From: Roseburia porci
GTDB lineage: Bacteria > Bacillota > Clostridia > Lachnospirales > Lachnospiraceae
Assembly: GCF_009695765.1 (NCBI RefSeq)
Contig: NZ_VUNI01000026.1
Coordinates: 1-38,202, forward strand
Direction of reading: 5' to 3'
Length of the DNA: 38,202 bases
Numbering within the stretch: the first letter of the stretch is position 1; each line of letters starts with the position of its first letter. The position numbers and the translations under genes are program-made. Positions 1 through 7,970 of the stretch are shown here, piece by piece. The notes below the pieces were generated by a model. That model saw only the letters and a list, made by a program, of their open reading frames with translations. It ran no database searches and was not told where the DNA came from.

Positions 1-127
1 CAGCAGTTCTTTTTCGTGCTGTCAAGGGTGGCGGACGTCTGCCACAACCTCTAATATCTACAATTTTCAAGGTTCATCTGAGCCTAATTTTTTAACTCAG
101 TTTTTTCATATCTTATTTGACACTACC
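1..127. repeat. Terminal inverted repeat, left copy (edge of a repeated element)
   Basis: These 127 bases are the exact reverse complement of 38076-38202, and the match stops at base 128, three bases before the hisZ stop codon. The copy contains an 18 bp near-palindrome (28-45, GTGGC..GCCAC arms) and, read outward, a TTGACA hexamer. A shared end of exactly 127 bp, a common assembler k-mer length, suggests that the contig was cut where it enters a multi-copy element such as an insertion sequence. The element's terminus would read GGTAGTGTCAAATAAG. No transposase is visible inside the window, so the family cannot be assigned. Confidence 0.85.
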
Positions 128-131
128 CTTT

Positions 132-1319
132 TTACTGGAACCAGATCACATTTTTGATCTGATTTTTGCACGCATATGAGTTATAATCTTCCTTCGTTCT
201 GGAAGGATCTTTCATGAGCATTTCTACTTTCTGTCCATCTTTTCGAAGCTGCGTTGCTTTTGCAACAGCTTCTTTGAATTTCTCAGCCTCATAAACAATA
301 AGCTGCGAATCATTCGGCACCGCAATCTCGATCTTTTGTCTGGATAATGCAGACATCAGCTGATCAACCACAATCGCAAATCCAATGGACGGAGCTGCTT
401 TGCCAAAATACTCAAGAAGCTTATCGTATCTTCCGCCTTTTACAATCGGCTCACCGGTTCCAAATGTATATGCATAGAATATAATTCCTGTATAATAATG
501 ATAATTACTGATAATTCCAAGTTCATAAGATATATACTTATCAATTCCATAAACCTTAAGAAATTCATCAAGTTCTTCCAGTTTCACAATTGCCTCTAAG
601 ATATCCGGGTAAGCGTTCGCATATTTCTTAGCTTCTTTGATCTCTTCGATCTTCAGATCAAAATTGCCAAGCATATAAAAAAGCTTTCTTAAATTCTCTT
701 CCAGATCCATTGTATCCACAAATTCTTCTACTCCAAAGAAATTCTTATTGGATATCAGAGAACGAAGTTCTGCCTCTTCCTCTTCCTGTAATCCGGCTGC
801 TTTGACAAGACCTCCAAAAAACTGTGCATGTCCGATTGAAATCTGAAACTCAGAAAGTCCTGCTGTTTTAAGCGAATCCACCACCATTGCAAGAATCTCT
901 GCATCTGCTGCTGTAGAGCCGTCTCCAATCAGCTCTGCACCTGACTGTGTGATTTCCTTTAATCTTCCCTGATAACTGTTTGAATTGGTAAACGTATTGC
1001 CTATATAGCAAAGTTTCACCGGCATCTGTTCGTCCATATAGTATTTTGCAGCACTTCTTGCAATCGAAGGCGTAAAATCCGGACGAAGCACCAGAGTATT
1101 TCCCTCTTTATCAAAGAATTTATATAAATCCCTGGATGGCGTTGTTCCAATCTGGCTGCTGAAGATATTAAAAAATTCAAAGGTAGGTGTCTGAATATCC
1201 TGATACCCATACTTTAAAAGTACCTGATGAAGTTTATCCTGCAAGATTAATTTCTTTTTGCATTCTCCATTATAAATATCTCTGACACCATCCGGTGTAT
1301 GTAATAATTGTTCTTTCAT
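132..1319 (-). CDS. hisZ: ATP phosphoribosyltransferase regulatory subunit HisZ
   Basis: HisZ is a histidyl-tRNA synthetase paralogue that forms a hetero-octamer with the short form of HisG, the first enzyme of histidine synthesis, and makes it active and histidine-sensitive. The 395 residues match a class II synthetase core: LRPDFTPSIAR near 78-88, a motif-2-like segment SYQGRLKEITQSGAELIG near 115-132, and GGRYDKLL near 295. The C-terminal part is short and lacks a clear anticodon-binding domain, as expected for HisZ rather than HisS. Its own sigma-A promoter overlaps the end of recU, with a palindrome in the leader. The stop codon lies four bases from the terminal repeat, so hisG, usually the next gene, is not in the window. 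Some His-tRNA synthetase resemblance is expected, but synthetase function is unlikely. Confidence 0.93.
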   Translation of the reverse strand: MKEQLLHTPDGVRDIYNGECKKKLILQDKLHQVLLKYGYQDIQTPTFEFFNIFSSQIGTTPSRDLYKFFDKEGNTLVLRPDFTPSIARSAAKYYMDEQMPVKLCYIGNTFTNSNSYQGRLKEITQSGAELIGDGSTAADAEILAMVVDSLKTAGLSEFQISIGHAQFFGGLVKAAGLQEEEEAELRSLISNKNFFGVEEFVDTMDLEENLRKLFYMLGNFDLKIEEIKEAKKYANAYPDILEAIVKLEELDEFLKVYGIDKYISYELGIISNYHYYTGIIFYAYTFGTGEPIVKGGRYDKLLEYFGKAAPSIGFAIVVDQLMSALSRQKIEIAVPNDSQLIVYEAEKFKEAVAKATQLRKDGQKVEMLMKDPSRTKEDYNSYACKNQIKNVIWFQ

Positions 1320-1352
1320 AAACCAAACCTCTCACAGCTTTAATGTAGTAAA

Positions 1353-1370
1353 GTGGTAATATGCTACCAC
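1353..1370. promoter_or_regulatory. Palindromic candidate operator in the hisZ leader
   Basis: Perfect 6+6 bp inverted repeat, GTGGTA-N6-TACCAC, located about 7 to 24 bases downstream of the predicted hisZ transcription start. This is a typical roadblock position for a repressor. A TrpR-family histidine regulator (HisR/YerC type) is a plausible ligand by pathway, but I cannot confirm that its consensus matches. The 12 bp stem could also act in the mRNA. Confidence 0.45.
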
Positions 1371-1383
1371 GTGAAACATTGTC

Positions 1384-1412
1384 ATTATATTGGAAAACCC
1401 ATAAAATGTCAA
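1384..1412 (-). promoter_or_regulatory. Sigma-A promoter of hisZ
   Basis: Both hexamers match consensus on the minus strand: TTGACA at 1412-1407 and TATAAT at 1389-1384, with a 17 bp spacer. The -35 box overlaps the recU stop codon. The transcription start should fall near 1377, giving a leader of roughly 57 bases. Confidence 0.85.
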
Positions 1413-1942
1413 TCCCTCGTATTGAGATCTTTTTGCATACAATTCAGGTACGGAACAAGTACACCTGGAACCTTTGGCAGGAAATATTCCGGATCAAGTT
1501 CTTCATACCGAAAGCTCTTTCTTCCACCCTCTGCAGCCCTTTCCCAGAAGCGCAGCAGATCCTGGAATCTCAGATAATAAAATTCATTTTTGTGTGTATA
1601 GGAAATCAAAATAAAAGAGATGCCATTCTGTTCTTCAAAATGGCGCATGAATTCAACCTGATGCTCATGAATATTGGCAAGCGGAAAAGTATCCGTATTG
1701 CATTCCTTTGCATCAAAACAGACGGGGATTCCCTGAACAACCCCGATATAATCGACTGTACTTTTCTGATCAAAATAGGCAAGCGTAATGTGCCTGCTGT
1801 CTTTATCAATATTGATCGGTGTAATCGGAGTCGGAATCTTCTGGATCAGCGCGAGATTATTTTCCAGATATTTTTCATTTGTTCGATTGAGGAGGTCTTC
1901 AAGTGTAGAACCTCTCAGACCTCGCGAATTCCATGTTGCCAT
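1409..1942 (-). CDS. recU: Holliday junction resolvase RecU
   Basis: RecU cuts Holliday junctions after RuvAB branch migration and replaces RuvC in Firmicutes. The frame is open from 2035, but the start is placed at 1942 because the protein then begins MATWNSRGLRG, matching the family's NRG segment, and an AGGAG site lies 8 bases upstream. The resulting 178 residues carry TVDYIG (catalytic Asp), FDAKE, FPLANIHEHQ and an aromatic-rich C-terminus. The FDAKE segment has Asp where Bacillus RecU has Glu, a conservative change at a metal ligand. It follows the RluA-type gene by 10 bases and probably shares its operon. The hisZ -35 box is embedded in its last codons. Confidence 0.92.
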   Translation of the reverse strand: MATWNSRGLRGSTLEDLLNRTNEKYLENNLALIQKIPTPITPINIDKDSRHITLAYFDQKSTVDYIGVVQGIPVCFDAKECNTDTFPLANIHEHQVEFMRHFEEQNGISFILISYTHKNEFYYLRFQDLLRFWERAAEGGRKSFRYEELDPEYFLPKVPGVLVPYLNCMQKDLNTRD

Positions 1943-1952
1943 TGGACTCCTT

Positions 1953-2909
1953 TCAGACCTCTGTAATCTTTGTAAAGATATGCGGAGGATCAACTGACAC
2001 AATCTTTCCATCCGGAAATTCCAGACGATAAGCATGAAGCAGTTGATATTTTACATGATATTGTTTTTCATATTTCTTATTAATCGACGGATCACCGTAT
2101 TTCATATCACCAATGATCGGATGACCGATAGAAGAAAGATGAGCACGGATCTGATGTGTACGCCCCGTGATCAGATGAATCTCAAGTAACGTCCATCCAT
2201 CTCCCTGTTTTACCGGAGTATACGCAGTCTCAATGTAGACACTGTCGTCATTCGACTGTGCAACACCCCTGACCTTGTTCGTGCGCTCGTCCTTGATCAG
2301 ATATCCCTTTAAAGATGCCGGTTTTTCAATTGTCCCACTCACAATACAACGATAATATTTCCGGACTTCACGTGTCCTTAACATTTCAGACATCTCCTGA
2401 AGACCGGACATGGATTTTCCTGCGATCAGAAGCCCCGTTGTATTACGGTCTAACCGGTTACATACCGAAGGACGAAAAGTCCTGAATTCCTCAAAGCTTA
2501 AAGCTCCCCTTTGAATCAGATATCCCAGCATATATTCATTTGCAGAAACATCCTCCGGCTTTGCCTTCTGGGACAGCATGTTATACGGCTTGTTCAGGAT
2601 TAAGATGTCTTCATCTTCATAAACAACCGGAAGCTTCTTATCATCCAATTTCTGAAGTGCTTCATATTCTTTCTGAAGTGCTTCAGAATCCTGGGAGAAC
2701 TTAAGGAATGTCTCATCACTGAAGTAAAGGCAGACCCTGTCCTGTTCCTTTAACTTTTCATTTCCGGAAGCTTTCTTACCGTTCAGCGTGATATTTTTCT
2801 TTCGAAGCATTTTGTAAAGAAAGCTGCTTCCTGCATTTGGCAGCAGCTTCTTTAAATATTTATCAAACCTTTGTCCGCTTTCGTTTGCGGTTAAAATAAA
2901 TTCTTTCAT
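1953..2909 (-). CDS. RluA-family 23S/tRNA-type pseudouridine synthase
   Basis: This enzyme converts uridine to pseudouridine in structured RNA. Its 318 residues begin with an S4 RNA-binding domain (about 12-65), followed by a catalytic domain with the segment NRLDRNTTGL at 151-160, where Asp154 is the expected nucleophile, and HLITGRTHQIRAHL near 245-258. The layout fits RluC/RluD-like members, but several paralogues exist in Firmicutes and the target uridine cannot be read from the sequence, so no symbol is given. The start codon overlaps the stop of the YgiQ gene by four bases (ATGA), which points to translational coupling. Confidence 0.9.
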   Translation of the reverse strand: MKEFILTANESGQRFDKYLKKLLPNAGSSFLYKMLRKKNITLNGKKASGNEKLKEQDRVCLYFSDETFLKFSQDSEALQKEYEALQKLDDKKLPVVYEDEDILILNKPYNMLSQKAKPEDVSANEYMLGYLIQRGALSFEEFRTFRPSVCNRLDRNTTGLLIAGKSMSGLQEMSEMLRTREVRKYYRCIVSGTIEKPASLKGYLIKDERTNKVRGVAQSNDDSVYIETAYTPVKQGDGWTLLEIHLITGRTHQIRAHLSSIGHPIIGDMKYGDPSINKKYEKQYHVKYQLLHAYRLEFPDGKIVSVDPPHIFTKITEV

Positions 2910-4825
2910 CGTTTCTTTTTATGAACATTCCGGATCGTCTTTTTCTTTCCTCTGGATTTTACTTCCTTCGGATTCTTCGTCCGGTCACCTGGCTTTCCTT
3001 TATGATATGATGTTTCTTCATGTTTCGGTCTTCTTGGACGTATCAGACATTTTTTGTCAAATCCAATCAGATCCGTCCTTCCTGCTTTGACAAGTGCTTC
3101 ATGAACCAGATCATAATTTTTCGGATTACGATACTGGATGAGTGCACGCTGCATTGCCTTTTCATGCGGATTGATTGCAACATATACCGGCTTCATTGTT
3201 CTTGGATCAAGTCCTGTATAATACATACAGGTAGATATCGTAGAAGGCGTTGGATAAAAATCCTGCACCTGTTCCGGCATATAGCCAAGGTCACGCAGAA
3301 ACTCGGCAAGTTCAATGGCTTCTTTTAAAGTAGAACCCGGATGTGAAGACATCAGATATGGAACAAGATACTGCTCTTTATTCAGCTTTTTATTCATATC
3401 TTTGTATGCCTTGACAAACTGGTTGTATACTTCCACACTTGGCTTTCCAAGCTTTTCTAATACTGCGTTGGAAATATGTTCCGGAGCAACCTTAAGCTGA
3501 CCACTGACATGATATTCACAGAGCTCTCTTAAAAAAGTGCGGTCCTTGTCATACATCAGATAATCAAAACGGATTCCGGAACGGATAAATACTTTTTTCA
3601 CCTTCGGAAGTGCTCTTAATTCTCTTAACAGCTTCAGATAATCCGAATGATCGACCTCGAGGTTCTTACACGGTGTCGGGAAAAGACACTGTCTGGTTGG
3701 ACATGCCCCCTTTGTCAGTTGTTTTTTGCAGGCCGGCGCTCGAAAGTTTGCAGTAGGTCCCCCAACATCATGGATATAACCTTTAAAGTCCGGTTCTTCA
3801 ATAAGCTGCTTTGCCTCTTCGATAATAGACTCATGGCTTCTCGTCTGAATGATTCTTCCCTGATGGAATGTAAGCGCACAGAAATTGCAGCCACCGTAGC
3901 AGCCACGATTGCTCACAAGTGAGAATTTAATCTCACGGATTGCAGGTACACCACCATCTTTCTCGTATGACGGATGATAATTTCTCATATATGGAAGTGC
4001 ATAAATGGCATCCATTTCTGTCTGGGATAACGGTTTTGCCGGTGGATTCTGTACTACATAGGTAGTCCCGCCGTATGGTTCAAACAATCGTTTTCCGGAA
4101 AACGGATCTGTATTGCAATACTGCGTATAAAAGCTTTTTGCATATACCGTCTTATCCGTTTTAATCTCATCCCAATCAGGAAGTTCAATTGCATCATATA
4201 TGATATCGCGGTCTTTCGTTTTAAACACCGTGCCATCAATAAATGTAATATCCTTTACATTCATACCGGCATTTAATGCATCCGCAATCTCAATAATGCT
4301 CCGTTCTCCCATCCCATAAGAGATCAGGTCTGCCCCTGAATCCAGCAGAATAGAACGCTTTAATTTATTGGACCAGTAATCATAATGCGCCAGTCTCCGG
4401 AGGCTGGCTTCAATTCCGCCAATGATGATCGGAGTATGTTTATACGTATGCCGGATCAGATTACAATATACAACCGTGGCATAATCCGGTCTTTTTCCCA
4501 TGACACCGCCTGGTGTAAATGAATCTTTCTCTCTTCTTTTTTTGGAAACCGAATAATGATTGACCATGGAATCCATATTTCCCGCAGAGACCATAAAACC
4601 AAGCCTTGGTTCGCCAAGAATGGAAATGGATGCGTCATCCTTCCAGTCCGGCTGTGAAATAATTCCCACAGAATATCCATGTGCTTCCAGCAGACGCGTA
4701 ATAATTGCATGCCCGAATGATGGATGATCCACATACGCATCTCCACATACATATACAAAATCCAGTTGTTCGATTCCCCTGTCTGTCATATCCTGACGGG
4801 AAATCGGCAGATAACCTTCGTACAT
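2906..4825 (-). CDS. YgiQ family radical SAM protein
   Basis: A 639-residue member of the YgiQ (UPF0313) radical SAM family, whose reaction is not known. The cluster-binding motif is C309-x3-C313-x2-C316 within NRGCYGGCNFCAL. The N-terminal 200 residues resemble a cobalamin-binding-like fold (GYSVGIISQPDW, IIIGGIEASLRR), and the C-terminus is a Lys/Arg-rich tail (about 600-639) that could contact nucleic acid. An AAAGGAGAG site precedes the ATG. The gene follows rsuA by 11 bases and overlaps the RluA-type gene by four, placing it among RNA-modification genes; this context suggests an RNA-related role, which is only inference. Confidence 0.9.
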   Translation of the reverse strand: MYEGYLPISRQDMTDRGIEQLDFVYVCGDAYVDHPSFGHAIITRLLEAHGYSVGIISQPDWKDDASISILGEPRLGFMVSAGNMDSMVNHYSVSKKRREKDSFTPGGVMGKRPDYATVVYCNLIRHTYKHTPIIIGGIEASLRRLAHYDYWSNKLKRSILLDSGADLISYGMGERSIIEIADALNAGMNVKDITFIDGTVFKTKDRDIIYDAIELPDWDEIKTDKTVYAKSFYTQYCNTDPFSGKRLFEPYGGTTYVVQNPPAKPLSQTEMDAIYALPYMRNYHPSYEKDGGVPAIREIKFSLVSNRGCYGGCNFCALTFHQGRIIQTRSHESIIEEAKQLIEEPDFKGYIHDVGGPTANFRAPACKKQLTKGACPTRQCLFPTPCKNLEVDHSDYLKLLRELRALPKVKKVFIRSGIRFDYLMYDKDRTFLRELCEYHVSGQLKVAPEHISNAVLEKLGKPSVEVYNQFVKAYKDMNKKLNKEQYLVPYLMSSHPGSTLKEAIELAEFLRDLGYMPEQVQDFYPTPSTISTCMYYTGLDPRTMKPVYVAINPHEKAMQRALIQYRNPKNYDLVHEALVKAGRTDLIGFDKKCLIRPRRPKHEETSYHKGKPGDRTKNPKEVKSRGKKKTIRNVHKKKR

Positions 4826-4836
4826 TCTACTCTCCT

Positions 4837-5568
4837 TTATTTGGAAGATGAAATAAGTTCCACTTCCGTTTCGGTTAATTTTCGATATTCTCCCTTAGGA
4901 AGCTGTCCAAGTGCCAACCCTCCCATAGAGATTCGTTTCAGATAAACTACTTTTCTTCCAATTGCCTGAAACATACGCTTCACCTGATGATAACGTCCCT
5001 CGTAAATTGTAACTTCCGCAGCATATTTCGCTGCACTGCTGTCACCCGGCTCCATTGTCTGACGGATCACAAGCTCCGCCGGAAGGGTCGGCGTATCATC
5101 GCCGATATCGATCCCTTTATCAAAAAGTTCTACTGCCGATGCCGGAACTGGTCCATCCGTTTCTACATAATAGGTTTTCGGCACGTGATGTGCCGGACTG
5201 ATCAGATGATGTGCAAGCGCTCCATCATTTGTAACAAGTAAAAAACCTTCCGTATCAATATCCAGCCGGCCAACCGGAGAATATCCGGCAAATGTTCTGG
5301 CATCAAAATAATCCATCACCGTCTTATGCATGGAATCCTTTGTTGCAGTCACACAGCCTGCCGGCTTGTGAAACAGATAATAACCATATTTCTCATATAC
5401 AACAGGCATTTTATTTACAACGACCTGATCTTTTAACTCATCCAGTTTCATCTCAGGCCGGACATCCGTGCTTCCGTTCACTTCTACTTTGCCGGCACGG
5501 ATCAGTTTTTTCACTTCCGATCTGGTTCCGATTGCACAGTCGGTAAGATATTTATCCAAGCGAATCAT
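4837..5568 (-). CDS. rsuA: 16S rRNA pseudouridine synthase (RsuA family)
   Basis: Members of this family isomerise a single uridine in rRNA; RsuA acts on U516 of 16S rRNA. The 243 residues start with an S4 domain (MIRLDKYLTDCAIGTRSEVK, about 1-60). The catalytic domain carries the signature PVGRLDIDTEGFLL at 98-111, with Asp103 as nucleophile, and YHQVKRMF near 198, both typical of the RsuA/RluB/RluE branch rather than RluA. An AGGAG ribosome site is present. It lies 8 bases after pepD in the same operon. RluB-type specificity for 23S rRNA is the main alternative. Confidence 0.88.
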   Translation of the reverse strand: MIRLDKYLTDCAIGTRSEVKKLIRAGKVEVNGSTDVRPEMKLDELKDQVVVNKMPVVYEKYGYYLFHKPAGCVTATKDSMHKTVMDYFDARTFAGYSPVGRLDIDTEGFLLVTNDGALAHHLISPAHHVPKTYYVETDGPVPASAVELFDKGIDIGDDTPTLPAELVIRQTMEPGDSSAAKYAAEVTIYEGRYHQVKRMFQAIGRKVVYLKRISMGGLALGQLPKGEYRKLTETEVELISSSK

Positions 5569-5576
5569 ACCATCTC

Positions 5577-7025
5577 CTATTTTGCTCGTTTTAAATATTC
5601 AACGATCAGTTTCCACATTCTTTCTGTCGAAGAAATACTCAGACGTTCCTTTGGTGTATGGATATCATAATTCATCGGCCCGAAAGATACACAATCCAGA
5701 TTTGGAATCTTTTCTGAAAACAGACCACATTCCAATCCTGCATGAATTGCCTCAAAAATTGCTTCTTTTCCAAATAATTCACGATATATTTCTGCGATCG
5801 TATCTCTCATTTTTGAATTTGGCTGATACTCCCATGCCGGATAATCGCCTTCGATTGTTACTTCTCCACCAAGCATTTCAACAAGCTGTGTCACCTGATC
5901 TTTCAAATCGTCTTTTCTTGTTGAAACAGAGCTTCTGACCGATGTTACAGTCTCAAACACATCGTCTTTGAGATTCAGAATTCCGAGGTTTAATGAAGTC
6001 TCGACCAGTCCAGGCATCATCATACTCATATGCTGTACACCATTTGGTACTGTACGAAGATAGAAGATCACTTTGTGAACTGAAGTATAATCCAGCATTT
6101 TTGTTTCACATACTCCTTCTTTTTTGCAGAGTACTTCTACCTTTGCATCTGACACACAAAATTCATTCTTGAAAGTCTGATCCAGTGTCTCAGCCACCTG
6201 CATGACTGCATCTGCACTTTCCTCCGGCAAAAGTATTTCACAGTTACACTCTCTTGGAATTGCATTATCTTTTAAACCGCCATCCATGGAAATGATTCCA
6301 AAAGGCGTAATATCCATGATCTGTTTTAAAAATCTTCCCATTAAAATATTGGCATTTCCATGCTCTTTATGGATCTCACTTCCGGAATGCCCTCCCTCAA
6401 GTCCAGTCACTGTCAGTAACATCTTAAGACCACTCTGCGTCACTCTTTTCACAGGGATCTCTGTGATCATGCTCATTCCGCCTGCACAGCTTGTAAGGAA
6501 ATGTCCCTCTTCATCACTGTCCAGATTTAACATGGTATGACCTTTTAACATAGACAGATCGATATCGATTGCACCGAGCATACCGATTTCCTCATCAACC
6601 GTAATGACAACTTCCAGACGTGGATGTGCAAGTTCGTCAGAATCCAGTATTGCGAGTGCATATGCAACAGCGATTCCGTCGTCTCCACCAAGTGTGGTGT
6701 CCTTTGCTTTTACAAAATCACCATCCACATACAATCTGAGTCCTTCTTTTTCAAAATCAATATCACAGCCCTTTTCCTTCTCGCAGACCATATCCATATG
6801 TCCCTGAATGATTACCGGCTCTGCATTTTCATATCCTTTTGATGCCTCTTTTATGATGATCACGTTATTCAGTTCATCCTGGTAATAAGTCAGGCCATGT
6901 GCCTTTGCAAAATCTACCAGATAATCGCTGATCTGTTTTGTATTTCTTGAGCCATGTGGAATACTACAGATTTCCTCAAAATAATGAAATACCTTTTTCG
7001 GCTCTAAATTCTCTAATACGTTCAT
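5577..7025 (-). CDS. pepD: Aminoacyl-histidine dipeptidase (PepD, M20 family)
   Basis: A cytosolic zinc dipeptidase that cleaves Xaa-His and other dipeptides during peptide use. The 482 residues have the family length and keep the metal-site motifs: QGHMDMVCEK (H76, D78), TLGGDDGIA (D115), VDEEIGMLGA (E145/E146), NLDSDEEGH, EGGHSGSEIH in the dimerisation region, and IHAGLECGLF near the C-terminus. The ribosome site is AAAGGAGG, 6 bases before ATG. It is the first gene of the minus-strand group pepD-rsuA-ygiQ-rluA-recU and diverges from ylbJ across only 30 bases. Confidence 0.94.
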   Translation of the reverse strand: MNVLENLEPKKVFHYFEEICSIPHGSRNTKQISDYLVDFAKAHGLTYYQDELNNVIIIKEASKGYENAEPVIIQGHMDMVCEKEKGCDIDFEKEGLRLYVDGDFVKAKDTTLGGDDGIAVAYALAILDSDELAHPRLEVVITVDEEIGMLGAIDIDLSMLKGHTMLNLDSDEEGHFLTSCAGGMSMITEIPVKRVTQSGLKMLLTVTGLEGGHSGSEIHKEHGNANILMGRFLKQIMDITPFGIISMDGGLKDNAIPRECNCEILLPEESADAVMQVAETLDQTFKNEFCVSDAKVEVLCKKEGVCETKMLDYTSVHKVIFYLRTVPNGVQHMSMMMPGLVETSLNLGILNLKDDVFETVTSVRSSVSTRKDDLKDQVTQLVEMLGGEVTIEGDYPAWEYQPNSKMRDTIAEIYRELFGKEAIFEAIHAGLECGLFSEKIPNLDCVSFGPMNYDIHTPKERLSISSTERMWKLIVEYLKRAK

Positions 7026-7055
7026 AGTGTCCTCCTTTAAGTCATAGATTATATT

Positions 7056-7970
7056 ATGAAAAAAATCATATATATCATGCTCATAGTGATTGTAATTATA
7101 TACCTTTTATCCAGTCCTGCAAGTGCCTGTGACGCCACACGCGCCGGACTCCTTTTATGGTTTAACCAGGTGCTTCCTGCGCTTTTTCCATTTACCGTAA
7201 TTTCCGCCATCCTTCTGCAGTCCGATCTTCTGGAATGGCTGGATAACTGGTTATCCCAAAAACATTTTTTCTTTTCATCCACGGAATTATTTATATTCTT
7301 CTGTGGTTTTCTGTTTGGTTTTCCTATTGGAAGCAAGCTTTCTTCCGATTGTTTTAAAAACGGACTTTTATCTCAAAAACAGGCACAGATCCTGTGCTGC
7401 TGTACCAATAATCTGAGCCCTGCATTTATTCTCGGATACGTTCTTGTTCAGAAATTTCATGGTGAATTTTCAGCTTTATTCACCCTTCTTATTCTATATA
7501 TTCCATCATTTCTGACTGGTATTATTCTTCTGATCCCTAACAGGCCCTCCGCACAAAATCACAAAAAAACGGCATCAAGATTCCAATTAGATATGCAAAT
7601 CATTGACGCCGGTATCATAAGCGGATTTGAAACGCTCATAAAGTTATGTGGTTATATCGTATTATTTTCGATTCTGGGCAGCATCCTGCAAAAATACCCA
7701 GGCAGACCACCTATGCCACTTTATATTCTGACAACAGGACTTGAAGTGACAAACGGAATTGCTATGCTCGCAGATTCTGTTTTACCAGAAAACATAATCT
7801 ATGTACTTGCAATCAGCATATTGTCCTGGGGCGGACTGTCCGGAATCGCTCAAGCACATTCCATGCTTGCGCCAGCCGGATTGTCCATTTCCAGATATCT
7901 CTGTCTGAAGCTGTTTTGTTCCGCAATTTCCGTCTTACTGGCAATCTGTTATTGCAGATTACTGTTCTGA
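7056..7970 (+). CDS. ylbJ: Sporulation integral membrane protein YlbJ (nucleoside-recognition/Gate domain)
   Basis: The 304-residue protein has about eight hydrophobic segments and the Gate-domain style of the YlbJ/SpoIIIAH-era spore membrane proteins, with FCGFLFGFPIGSK near 90 and CCTNNLSPAFILGYV near 120. Bacillus YlbJ is made in the mother cell and is needed for normal spore cortex. The location beside coaD (ylbI) and rsmD (ylbH) repeats the Bacillus order and supports the name. No Shine-Dalgarno sequence is seen before the ATG at 7056, or before the next Met (codon 8), so the start is uncertain. It converges with the coiled-coil gene and overlaps its end by 12 bases. Confidence 0.82.
   Translation: MKKIIYIMLIVIVIIYLLSSPASACDATRAGLLLWFNQVLPALFPFTVISAILLQSDLLEWLDNWLSQKHFFFSSTELFIFFCGFLFGFPIGSKLSSDCFKNGLLSQKQAQILCCCTNNLSPAFILGYVLVQKFHGEFSALFTLLILYIPSFLTGIILLIPNRPSAQNHKKTASRFQLDMQIIDAGIISGFETLIKLCGYIVLFSILGSILQKYPGRPPMPLYILTTGLEVTNGIAMLADSVLPENIIYVLAISILSWGGLSGIAQAHSMLAPAGLSISRYLCLKLFCSAISVLLAICYCRLLF

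Noticed and set aside
1320-1408. T-box or attenuator controlling hisZ
   Set aside because: The leader is only about 57 bases and has no specifier stem or antiterminator-like pairing, just one short palindrome.
1361-1966. 201-codon plus-strand open frame opposite recU
   Set aside because: RecU motifs on the minus strand explain this DNA; the plus frame has no promoter or recognisable domain.
5468-5938. 156-codon plus-strand open frame over the rsuA/pepD junction
   Set aside because: It runs antisense through two well-supported genes and lacks any domain signal.
6990-7055. Sigma-E promoter for ylbJ
   Set aside because: CATAGTGT and CATAGATT resemble -10 boxes, but no -35 match sits at the right distance.
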